Both the position numbers and the translations under genes were made by a program. Below, piece after piece: positions 24,701 through 36,527 of a stretch of 64,000 nucleotides of DNA; within the stretch, counting starts at the first letter, position 1, and each line of letters begins with the position of its first letter. The notes beneath the pieces were generated by a model that saw only the letters and a list, made by a program, of their open reading frames with translations, was not told where the DNA came from and made no database searches. Source of the stretch: Chionis minor (taxonomy: Eukaryota; Chordata; Aves; Charadriiformes; Chionididae); NCBI GenBank assembly GCA_013398295.1, contig VZSF01008955.1, forward strand, positions 765,578 to 829,577, in the 5' to 3' direction.

Positions 24701-27255
24701 GGGTTGAGGTCCTCAGAGGGTCCAAATCAGTGTTGCTCCACTGACAACTTATCTTTCACATATCGCATATCTAAAATGTGATGAGAAATGCAGTACACAA
24801 TATCACTGCTAACCCCCTCATACCTTTCACTTTTTTTCAAGATGTTGCAGTTGAAAATGAGACGACATTACATGTGGTCATACAACAACAGAAAGAGGCC
24901 AGAGGAGAGGTCAGCTGCATAGCAACTGAACTTTTGGAAGACAAGAAGACTGAGGGACTGTGCCTTCCTCCTTTTACGCAAGGAATCATGAAGATAGCCT
25001 GAATTGCAAAGGCCTGGGAGAATAAGGAAGGGGAAGAGAGTAAGCAAGAATAGGATGTGTACCCCTTTGACTTTCCATAAAGATTACATGATCAGCATAT
25101 CAAAACAGTACTGGAAAAAAGGGGATCAATAACAACAACAAAAAAATATTGCAAAAGAAAGTAGGATAGAAGGAGAAAATAATCCCCTAGGATCAGTTGT
25201 TTGAAGAATGAAGACACTTAGCGAAATATTGAGCCAAGTTGTCAATTTTCTTGTATTGTCAATGTCCCTGGTCAAGTGTGTTGGGTATCAAATCTGAATT
25301 ATCAGAGAAGCAGAACACTTCCATCCCCTGTAAAAGTGGTAGGGGGGAAAAAAAAAGGTAGAAAAAGATTTTGTTTAAAACCAAAGTGCCTGTTATCCCA
25401 CAAGATATGCAAAAATAACATGCATAACAACCCTTTCTTCTGCAATGTGTGATATTCCATGAGTATTCTAGTGCTGCTTTTTGAGATTAAAAAGCTCTGA
25501 GAATCTTCTGGAGGATTCTACCCTCCAGAAGGCAAAGTCCTCCAAGCTTCTCTAACAGTTCCTTATTGGCTTTTCTCATTAGAAACAAAAATGCAAGCAA
25601 GACATTTCTTCTTTCTTTCCTGATGTCATACAAACATAGGTGTCTGTATTTTAAGACATTCAAGTTGCCATACTATATCTAGCTTTTTGCCCTTTAGAGA
25701 TTGGTATCCATATTTGTCTCCACACTGTGTTTTTCTGCCAATATGCCAGTCTGAAGTGGCATATGCCTGTCTGTTTACCATGTATCCAGCATAGTGTTGC
25801 TGGCCTTTCTTCAGGGAATAAAAGTAAAGTTTTTCGGAATATCCTGAACTTTAGGCTCTTGATAACTTCATTTATCTATGACTATAGGAAAGGTAAGCAC
25901 AGACTCACTCTTTTTGTCTGAGTATGTCAGGTCTATAACAAAACATGAAGAGGGAATCGCAGTTTTGCTGCTAGTGAGTAAAGGCTAGTTTTTCTCTGAA
26001 ACCACGTCTTTATTTCCCTACACTGCTTGCTCTTCATATTATCCTTCTGTCTTCTCTTGGAGAATTGAGGGTGAATGAGAAGTAACCTATTGGTAAATTT
26101 TCCTTTTATTGTTCATGTCCAATGGTGAACCATGAGACTGAATTACAGGATAGCACTCAATTATAGAAATAATCAGTTTTCACATTTTGCAACAATTAAC
26201 ATCCATTGTAATAATTTAGCCCATTAATACATGTCGTCTTTGCGGTGCATTGCACTGCCCTCTGTCTCTCTCTCTCTTTACCTTTCACTCCAAAAAGGTT
26301 CCACCTGCATGAGATACTTGATATCATGTCTGCTCTTCTTCCTGCATTACTGGCTCTCTTGGGCCATCCTCAGAGTCATCTACCTGAATTATGAAAGTGA
26401 ATTTAAAAATCGCAAGCACTGAAATAAAGATTACTCAAATAAATTGTTTTTAGTGACTACTAATCCAGCTGTTCCACCTTGCAACTGTATGTAATTGTGG
26501 TTCGTAGACTTGAGGGAGAGCGATCGCCTCACAATTTCTTGGGTAGAGAGAAAAAACATTCAAGAGCCCTACTGTGGGCCGTCATTCCCAAAGTTCAAAC
26601 TGAGGTCCTGGCTCTCAGAACAACTTTCCTCCTTGCTCTGGAGCATATCTTAAATAGATTTCTTTTGGGGGAATTCACAGCTCCTTCTCAAAGCAGTATC
26701 ACATTAGCCATTTGTTACTGATTAGGTGTGGAAGTATTTGCACATCTCCAATTTAAAGGTTGCTTTTCTCACTCAAATTTCTTTCTGTCTCTAGAGACTG
26801 CCCAGCAACAGGAAACAGTTTTATTGGAGGTTACGTGATCCATGCCCAGACCACTTCACTTATGCAGGTCTAAAGCCATACTGTTGGGTTGATAGATCAT
26901 ACCTGCTTGGGCTTACACTATAATTTAAGGCTTCAGGCTAAAGTAACAGTTTTAAAGATTACAAGTAATTTTTCTGCGCACTATCAAATTGAACAAATTA
27001 AGTTTTTATCTTGCTGCTTCATGATCTGTTTGCGTAGTAGTCTGTGACTCTATTGTTTATCCAAATATATAGTGCATATTGATTACATGTAAATAATCAA
27101 TCACTTTGTCTTTATTTTTCTTCCAAGAAATTGCCAGAAAGCTAAAGCAAAAACATTCTTACAATAAACTCATTGGCACAAAGTTAATTTTGTTCTCTTT
27201 GTACTGTAAGTCATGTAGCATGCTTCCAGCAGTTGTAACAATGCTGAACTCTTTC

Positions 27256-27269
27256 AAAAAAAAAAAAAA
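27256..27269. repeat. A14 homopolymer
   Basis: Fourteen A residues followed by TTAATAAAAATGG. No source-gene or SINE sequence is visible upstream, so I treat it as a simple repeat, not a retrotransposed tail. Confidence 0.9.
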
Positions 27270-30200
27270 ATTAATAAAAATGGAAGACCGTAAAAATGAC
27301 TGATTGTATTCTGTCATACCTAAAAATATATGTAAATAATATAATCATGAGGAAGGGTGTGAACATTGGCTACCGTGAATGATACTAATCTTGCTTTTAA
27401 GTATTTTTACTCTTGCTTCAAAAGCTTGGTAACTGATATTGGTGATGAGTAGAAGTTTCAAATAATTCATGGTGAATAATGAATTTAATTCATTTTAGTT
27501 CTGTTTCTGCATGTGATTTTGCCATGAACGTCATATAATTTTCTCAAATGTATTCATGAGATCATTTCTCTGAGTAAGTTTTAGTGTATATATTGTTCAC
27601 AACTGCAAATATTTGAAATTCAACATCTATGATGTTTTAAAGAGCTTTGATTGGATGTATGAGTCATATAGTATTTTTCTGTTCCAGGACTGGTTAAAAG
27701 AAACTTATAAATTTTTATGACTAGTCACATTTACAAGTTCAAAATTTGCTGTGTTCTTATTCTCTAATACTCATTTTAAGAGGTCCTTTTCTGTGAACTA
27801 TTCTGCTATTTGACTCCTCTGCCTGAATAGGCACACAAAATGATACTCAAAATGAGTCCAAACACAGCCACAGTAGAGTCAGCATTTTCCCAAGTAAATA
27901 TTTTTGGAAATTCTACTCAGGTAGGTATATCTCTCATCAACTGGCCATTTCAAATGTGCTTCGACATACTTTGTTTGAAGTGACTTTATGACTGGAGTAT
28001 TTAGATCTTGAAAACTGGGGGGAAGAGGGAGGGTGCAAAAGGTCATTTGCAATTCTTAGATATTTTTGCTGTGGCGAGGGTAAGGCATTTCATGTTCCTT
28101 AATGTCTGCATTCATATAATCAACACTGAACACTAGCCCAAAATGTCTGGATACAACTATATACTCATTTTTGCATTCACATTTTGCCTACTCTGATACC
28201 AATAAAGGAACTAGCTCTGGAACTAATGTTTGATTCTAGGTAGGGTTAAGACCTATATGTGTTTTTCTTACTCTTCAGATCTGTAACTAAATCAAAAGTG
28301 TCTTTCTGACATATGAGTAATTATATGCAGTGATTAAAAATTAAATCTCTGAGCCACTAATACCCCAAGGCAGCTGTTCTGTTTTGCTGATACATCATGC
28401 TGAATTAAGCTGGTCACTTTTGGCCTGCTCACCTAATTTACGTACTCCCTAATGGAATGAAATACTTTATTACATTTTGGTTGACCTGCCCTTTACGGCT
28501 AATAATTTGTGCAAGAGATAGAAACAAACAAGATCTATTGATTACATACTCCACAGTTGCGCAGTGGTTAGTATAATTTAAAAAGAAAGTTATGCATGAG
28601 AATATGTTCATTAGTATAGACTCATACCCCCATGTCATTAGGGTCACATCCAGAATGGCATTTAATATCATGTACTTTAACCATAAGTAATTAGATTTAT
28701 AAAAAGACTTCAGTGGGACTAATTGAAAATTCAGAATATGCTTACATTCTTTGTAGACCTGAAATGTATAAGAATTGCAAATACTTTGTTATTTCCACTG
28801 TGGCTATTCCTGTTCCGTGGTGACTAAAAACAAGCACATGCTAGTCTAACCAGAGGAAATGACATATATTTTACAGCAAGTTTTAAGTGTTCCATGGAGT
28901 TCATTCAACCCAATCCAAGATTCTCTAAGTTTGCTACATCAGAAATATTTATTCATACATCTTAATTGCCAATGATCTTAAAGAATCTTTCAAAGTAGCA
29001 TTTCTAGGGCTACTTGTTGTCAGCAAGACAATTAGCAAAAAGGTATCTTGAATAGTATCAGTCAGGTTTACTGTAGTTGGTATAGTTTAACCTCTGTTTT
29101 CATTCACTTCTGTAGTCTCAGGTAGAAATTAACAGTGTTTCCAAAACATATAGAAAATCCTGCTTTCAGTTATATATTCTCATTTCAAAGTACCTATTAG
29201 CTTTCTGAAGAGTTATTCTGGAACTACAGGAAGATAACTGAGGTTATCTTCCAGCGTTTCCACAAACTACAATCCCTCTCCTGTTTGTATATCTTAATTG
29301 CCTGTTTTTCATTCCAAGTACTTAGCAGATGCTTCTTCTGGCAATCTTACACAAAACTATGAAGCTGGCCCCAGTAAATAAATTATTGTCTTGAATATCC
29401 AATAGACACAATTAAACGCATGTTATTTTCCAAGAGCTATTCCACCACTTAGAATAGGTAATGCTCTGGCAACAAACACTATCTTTAGAACACGATGAAC
29501 TTTTATATATAGCCCTTTGTGGAGATGTGCTTAAAAAATCAGCAACGCTATCTAGCAACCAAAAAGAGTAATTATAGCTTTCTCCTTCTCTAACTATGTA
29601 AATTCATTTAACCAAATAAACACAAGGATATCCCTTATGTATTATGATGGCTTGTTCTTCTGCCTTTTTTTCACGCAGAGGGACAACCATACCTTACATA
29701 GGATCCCAGCAGGAAAAACCCTAGAAATTCCTGGAAGCCCTGCCATCTGTTGGAGCATAGCAGAATGGGAGCTCTCAGATATATAGGAGGTTTTGGTCCA
29801 CCACCTCTTCTACATTTTCTGTAAAGAACAGAAGATAACACACAGCCCTCCATTTGAATTTTGGGTAAGCCCCTTTAACATAATTCTTATACAAGGATGT
29901 TGCTGGCTTACCTGAGGCCCTCTGAGATCACCAGTTTGTAATCATCATTATTTTAGTATATTCAGTAAAAATGTAGTGAAGATGTAGCAAACTAACTGGC
30001 ACCAAATGAATGCAGGTTTTGCAATTTTTTTTCATATATGAGCTTCATATCCTCAGATAATAGATGAAGATCTTTGTTATTTATCAGTATACAAATTTGG
30101 TAGTACAAAAGGAATATAAAGGTTATTTCCTCAGCAAATGGCTTTGCAGAGATAGTATCTCACTGACAATCCTTTAACAAATAGAGCAGCTTTATCCAAT

Positions 30201-33011
30201 ATTTCTGGCCTTCCTCTGTCTGCTTTGTTTCTCCCTTTCTAAAGACAAAGGTGGAGCAGAGAGAAGAGGCAGAATTAAATGACATAAAAGTATTTCCCAT
30301 GCAGTTCCTTTCACTCTACTACTTGAAACAGATTATCATAGATATCAAGATAATTGCTCTCTTTTTCAGTCTATATAAAGAGACAAGGCATATTTGTTAT
30401 GAAGGAACATACAGATTAAAAATAATCTTCTGGCAAACAGCATGGTGAAATAAGAGCAGAAAGGTCATGTTAGCATCTGACAAGGAAGAAATGGAGATGA
30501 ATGACTAGTCGTAGATTAAAGATTCTCAGAAGTGTCTTACAGTAGAGTAATCATCATTGCAAAGGTGATTAAAATAGCACGCTTAGTCATGTTGTATCCA
30601 CTAATCTTGAGATGGAACATTATTGTACAGCACTTATTCACGTATGTAGTGCATGAAGGCAGAATTTTAAAATGGTACGTCCCATTCGACTTGTGAGTCA
30701 AGCGAAGATTATGGAACACCCATTTAATTGCCTCTGTAATGCCACAGCTGCAGTGTGTGTATTTATGCATTCAAATACTAGAAGCTACTTTCCTAGCTAT
30801 TTTAGCTCATTTTACCTTTATTCTCTTCGCTTCCCTGCTAAATCAGCTGCCCAAGGCCTACAGTGAAAAATGGCTTTTTGCAGTCTTCCACAGGAAGGTG
30901 CCTCCTGTGCCCAGCTGGTCTGCAGTAAATCAGAAACCTCCAAAATTTCTCCTCAAAAGCAAAAAAGCTTCCACGCTGTGGTTGAAGAAAACATTGCTGA
31001 CATTCTTAACACACCGACACCAATCTGCTCATGAAATAATTTTACTTAACAGTTATGCTATCTCATTTATCCAACCATCTCTTATAATTCATGGAGCTAA
31101 TTCCTCTGATTCTTAATCAGATGCACGATCTGAAAATTCCTGCACACAGCCTGCTTGCTGGAAGCTTTAGACTACCACACTGTTACATTAGTTGTGGTTT
31201 ATCTTTTTTCACATCAGTTTTAGAAAAAGATTCTTCATTCATGATAGTTCCTGACCTGAGGGGATTCTAGCCTGCTTGTTCTCCTTGTAAAGGCAAGGTG
31301 ACCCTGAATATCCTGCAGGCTCTGAAAAAACTAAGAAGATGGTTAAGTATTAAAAGAGATCTTGTCCAAATGGCTCAAAGGTGAATTTTCCTAAGCCAAA
31401 TAATTCTGTTTCTTGATTAACCGAGGTAATAGTTCAATACAGAACATAATTTTACAGGGAGCCGTAGTCCCTAATGTAGATGGCTTTGTGAAGCCCTAAC
31501 CTTTAGGGTGCTTACAAGAGACAGTGGCGACCTACGTAGCAAGAAGCAATATAGTGGCATTATTGCACTCTGCTTGCTTTAATTCGTTGTGCCAAAAAGT
31601 TGTATCTGTTGGGCAAGGCACATCCCCACTCTGATATGCCTGTGATGCTGCTACTCCCCAATCTACTGTGTGCTGAATTGTGCTGCATAGCCCTAACTGA
31701 AAAGGTTTCTTCTTGGATAAAAATGTAAAGATAAGCAATTATAGAAGATTTTCTTCTTTCATGCATTATTCTGAGTGATATTACCTGTTTCTCATTCTAG
31801 TCTCCTTTTCCCCTCACATAGAGGAAATTCTGGTGTAGTGCCTGGGAAAATGATTTGTCAGGTGTCGTCACTCCCAAATCCCCTGTGATACCCAGAAGAT
31901 TTTTCAAGATTACCTTGCATAATTTCACTAATAAGGGACAGCTGCCTACAGAACACAACTATAAAAATTAGTCCTAAGTTCATATATTTTTTAACACATT
32001 TCAAGCGGTCTTTTCATGGCTCCAGTTTGGACTATAGATATTGATTAATTACGCAGTCAAATAATTTAGGGGACAGATTCAGATAGTCACGTCCTTTCGA
32101 CCAAAGAAATAAAACTAGTACTGATATTTACTAGCCCAGAGATGTCAGCCCACTGTAGGAGCTACGCCAAACTGCTTTCCTCAACTGATAACATCCAGGG
32201 TAAATAGGCAAGATCTTTTTCTCTCTTCTTCCTCCTCTTCATCTGTGAAATGTATTCAACTCAAACAAGAGATTGGCCTCTTCCCAGGGGATCCAGAACT
32301 TCATATCCCTAGAAGCTAATATTCTTCTCTGTTCTGCAGCAGTATCATGAATATTATTCAAGAGTCAAGATACTGTCTGTTCTGCCAGAGAAAAGAAGGC
32401 TTTTGCCAGATCTTAATCATGAACCATATAACCTAATAGTCTATGTTTAGAAACTTCTCTTCCAGATGGTGCACATTTCCTTTTCTCATCTTAGGATTTC
32501 TTCTACTCAGTTGGACTGTTTATCTTATTCCTTCCTGTTTTTCCCTCCGTTTCTCTTCAAATAAGACTCAGAATTAGTCAATATCATTACTGTAAAATTT
32601 CAAAATCATTCTCAAAGTAAAAGTCTCTCATTTGCAGTAGGTAGTCTGCCTCAGGGTAAAAATTGGTATTTTTAGATACCATAGTGCTGTTTTTCCCAGG
32701 TGACTCCAAAAATAAATCTGAAATTATTTTATAAGTACTCTGAATGTTCTGTCATTTCCTTTTATTTGAGGTGGCAGTAATTTTGATGGATTCACATTGC
32801 AAGGTTACATTTTAGACTTCCTTGCACTGGTAGAAAACAGTAAAGTTTTGAAAATGCAAAGTTTGAAAGGCGTTGTTCCTTAGAGACTGGAGCGGCAAGA
32901 AAAAAAATCATAAAACACTACTGAATAATTGTAGGGGCATACAAGAAAAGGAAAAAAGTTCAGTAAAACTTCAAGCTCACTAAATGTTCATTAGAAAGGA
33001 AGGAGAGGGCA

Positions 33012-33035
33012 TTTGTTTTGTTTTTGTTTTGTTTT
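33012..33035. repeat. TTTTG-type simple repeat
   Basis: Runs of T of length 3-5 are separated by single G residues. It is a short imperfect pentanucleotide repeat. Confidence 0.85.
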
Positions 33036-34168
33036 CATGGGAGAAATCGTATCATTCTCTTTCTATCAAGGGCATAACAGTTCACCAGGAAAAAAATAAC
33101 CAAGAAAGAGTGAAATGAGCATAAATACTGCCAGGTATACAGTGGGGCACATGTTTTTTCTCTTGGGTGAGATAACCCACCTCAGACTCTTAAAGATGCA
33201 CTTGATCACATGGTAGCAATGCTGCGATGCTCATGAGAGCCTTTCTTTATTGCTGTCTCTTTGCCAAAGGCAAAGTGCTGTTGTACAGGAGCACAGCCCA
33301 AATAGCCTTACTTTCACTGTCACTGTCAAAGCTGTAGGAAGAACAGTGGTATGCTGAACATCTGAGAAATGAGAGTGAAAAGTAAAAATAGACCTAAAGA
33401 TAAGCAAAAAAAGATTTCAAGAGGGAGAGGAGAAGCAGCAGTAGCAATCAACACAAAGTCCAACTAAACATCCTTATTAGAACCTCCATCTTTTCGGTTG
33501 CTCAGGCATTGACGCTGCATCTACTCCTAAAAATGAAAGTGTGTTGCTTAATGTTACAGTGTTGTTCCTACTTCTGTTCCCTTTTTAATGCTTAGGACTT
33601 GTAGCAAGATATTCTGATATGATATATAATTGTGGAAAATGGTTCACGGAACACAGCACTGTAGATAAGCATTAGTATCTTAGAAGAGCATCATTGGATT
33701 AGTAATGAGCTGTATAACTTGATGCTGTCTTGATAAAGATGGTAATAAAAATGAATCATGGTAGCCTTAAGTTATCACAGTTCCATTAAAACTTTGGGCA
33801 GAGAGTCACTAAGGCTTCAGGAGCTAAAGGTGGGATTTTTCTCTCTCTCCCTCTCCTGCTGTCCAGCCAGTCTGATCCCAGTGGACTAGGATCAGAAGTT
33901 TCAGTGGGGAAACTTTATCATGTGGTGAAGGCTGAAGTTAGTGATGTTTGTATCGTGTCATTTTATTGTCTTCCTAGACTCCGCTCCTGGCATATGGACT
34001 CCTAACTGTTTTTCACTCACTCTCTTCTGGGGCTTTATGACACCAGGTCACAGCTATTATCTGCTGCAGCACTTGTGAGTGAAAGGGAGGAATACTGTAG
34101 GCTGTGGGGAATTATATGCCTCAGGCATTATACATCCCTTCTGTAGGGTAACTGGGGAGGTAGCATCT

Positions 34169-34920
34169 CACAGAATCGTAGAATCATAGAATCATACAAT
34201 GTTAGGGGTTGGAAGGGACCTCTGGAGATCATCTAGTCCAACCCCCCTGCCAGAGCAGGTCCACCTACAGCAGGTTGCACAGGATGGCGTCCAGGCGGGT
34301 TTTGAATGTCTCCAGTGTCAGAGACACCACCACCTCTCTGGGCAACCTGTTCCAGTGCTCTGCCACCTTCAAAGTAAAGAAGTTCCTCCTCATGTTCAGA
34401 TGGAACTTCCTGTGTTCAAGTTTGTTCCTATTACCTCTTGTCCTATTGCTGGGCACCACTGAAAAAAGACTGGCCTCCTCCTCCTGGCACCCTCCCTTTA
34501 AGTATTTGTAAACATTGATGAGATTCCCCCTTCAGTCTTCTCTAGACTAAAAAAGACCAAACTCCCTCAGCCTTTCCTCATAAGAAAGATGTTCCAGCCC
34601 ACTAATCATCTTTGTAGTCCCTCACTGTACCCTCTCCAGCAGTTCCCTGTCCTTCTTGAACTGGGGAGCACAGAACTGGACACAGTACTCCAGTTGTGGT
34701 CTCACCAGGGCAGAGTAGAGGGGGAGGATGACCTCCCTCAACCTGCTTGCCACACTCCTCTTGATGCACCCCAGGATGCCATAGGCCTTCTTGGCTACAA
34801 GGGCACATTGCTGGCTCATGGTCATCCTGCTGCCTTTGTCAAATTTCATTAGCTTTTTCCCTGCCCATCTCTCAAGCCTGTCCAGATTGCGCTGAATGGC
34901 AGCACGGCATCCCCCCAGCT
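34169..34920 (-). mobile_element. CR1 LINE, 5'-truncated, best-preserved copy
   Basis: The plus strand begins with reversed ATTCTATG repeats (34,169-34,200), the hallmark 3' tail of CR1, so the element runs on the minus strand and is truncated at its 5' end near 34,920. The minus-strand translation gives the ORF2 C-terminal region in two long pieces in the same frame. 34,849-34,622 holds [20 protein letters not shown] and, further on, [20 protein letters not shown]. 34,459-34,265 holds [19 protein letters not shown], then [12 protein letters not shown] and [17 protein letters not shown] replaces a sense codon right after LLERVQ (34,622), so no full product can be made. At about 34,828-34,836 the sequence jumps from the CATGGTCATCCTG text to the TTTGTCAAATTTCATT text, omitting a segment normally between them in CR1, which suggests an internal deletion of roughly 100-150 bases. 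CR1 elements copy themselves through target-primed reverse transcription; this copy is inactive. Confidence 0.96.
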
Positions 34921-36059
34921 TTCAGAAGCTGTATTAAGAGGTCAAGGGAGCAAAAGCAGATGAACAGTATTGGACCAAGGAGTACTGTACAGAACCAAGA
35001 ACAAGATGCATGTTGTGGTGACCGTGATGCTACAGTATCAGTGCCTAATAATTCTGGTACAGTTTAGTATTGCGTTCTTTTAAAATCTCAGTGTTGTTAG
35101 TTGTGTAATGTGGCGATACATGGTGATACTATGTCTACACTGATGAGGATATTGGGTTTTTGAGTAGCACGGAAGAGTGAACTCCTTTCAGGTCATACAT
35201 ACGCATTCACATTTTCTTGCAGCTAGATAAGCTGAGAAATTAGGAGCGTCATACAGAGCCTGTTCTTTCTTTTTGGATCTGAAATCCTTCAAAGCTGACA
35301 CAAGCTGTTAATACCAAGTTGTTAATACTTCCATTTCATGACTCTGGAGTGGACTATGTGAAATATACTTCATGGCTGCCATTCTTGCTTCTATATTTGT
35401 CACAAATTGTCAGTGTTGTTGGTTAAAGACTGTGTGTACTCAAAGGCAAAATTATTCGCATGTCTATGGAGCTGATGCTTCCAAAAATGGTTTGAAGAGT
35501 GCTGGCAGGGCTGTGGTGAAGTTTGCAATGGGAACTGATATGCTTATCCAGTGGGGGAATGTGAGCTTGAAAGAATGAGCAAAATGACCAAAAAAAGGCT
35601 TGAAGAAATACACAGACAGTTGGAAGCAGTTAAAAGAGAAAAGCTGAGTTAAGTGTGAACATGAACAAAAAAAAGAAAATATAATAATAAACTGAATAGT
35701 AATTACTATAGGGAAAATTAGAAAGAACAATTTACAGGACAATGAATAATGAATAGGATCAAAAGGGGAAAAATCTCAAAATTACTATATAATTAATTTC
35801 TATTTACACCCCTGAGAAAAGATTATTTTTAATTCTGTTTTTTTCTCTAAGCTAGATAGTTACAGATACGGTATACCTAGATAGCTGGATCATCTTTTTT
35901 GCATTTTTATGGTATCTGGAAGAATACATTTGAAGTATATTTTAACTACTAAAGGAAATTTTTTCATTTTTCATTTATTCAACAACCAAGAATTTTTTTT
36001 TTAAAAAATGGTATCTTTTCTGGCCACAGAAGCCTGTTTACATATTTTTGAAGTTAATG

Positions 36060-36100
36060 ATAAGGTGATAGTGATAAAGTGATAGCTAGTGATAAGATGC
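36060..36100. repeat. Short GTGATA-containing repeat
   Basis: GTGATA occurs four times within about 40 bases with 2-5 bases between copies, giving a decayed tandem repeat. Confidence 0.7.
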
Positions 36101-36483
36101 TAGTATGGGATATTACTTTTTCCATTATTAAAGATCATTCAAGTTTCAGATTATAAAAAGCATTTTCACGTGCACAGAAACTCACACTTAAGATAAGCAA
36201 TAGTTTATTTAGGGGATATCCAGCAAGATTACTTGTTTTTCAAATTAACTGATTTTACTAAGCTTCAACTTTTGCAGGAATTTCTCCTTCTGTCATTAGA
36301 AATTATGATGTTAGGAAGCTGATATCTCTAAAAGACTTACATAATTACATAATATTCTGGACAGATATGGACACATTAAGGATTTTGCCATGGTGAATAT
36401 TGAGATATCTGCTGGATAAAATTCCTGAAATTACAATCAAACTCCACTGATTCCTTCATTCTTTTCCCCCCATCTAGCAATAT

Positions 36484-36527
36484 TTTCAAATTATTTCAAA
36501 ACAGATTTCAAAACATTATTTCAAAAT
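36484..36527. repeat. Imperfect tandem repeat of TTTCAAA units
   Basis: TTTTCAAA, ATTTCAAAACA, ATTTCAAAACA and ATTTCAAAA follow one another with spacers of about 3-7 bases. It probably arose by replication slippage. Confidence 0.75.

Larger units (their letters stand above)
20650..34165. other. Long AT-rich stretch without recognisable gene
   Basis: No coding gene, structural RNA or clear transposon is recognised. The stretch contains a 10-base perfect inverted repeat (21,867-21,892), a C13 run (22,353-22,365), a conserved-looking hairpin block (22,440-22,690), 114 uninterrupted A/T bases (24,587-24,700), an A14 run (27,256-27,269) and a TTTTG-type tract (33,012-33,035). The open frames are short and overlap. 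Confidence 0.6.

Noticed and set aside
27256..27290. A14 run as the tail of a processed pseudogene or SINE
   Set aside because: No upstream sequence resembling an mRNA or SINE, and no flanking target-site duplication seen.
34199..34511. Plus-strand frames of 87 and 100 codons
   Set aside because: They are antisense to the CR1 ORF2 C-terminus, the real source of the open frame.
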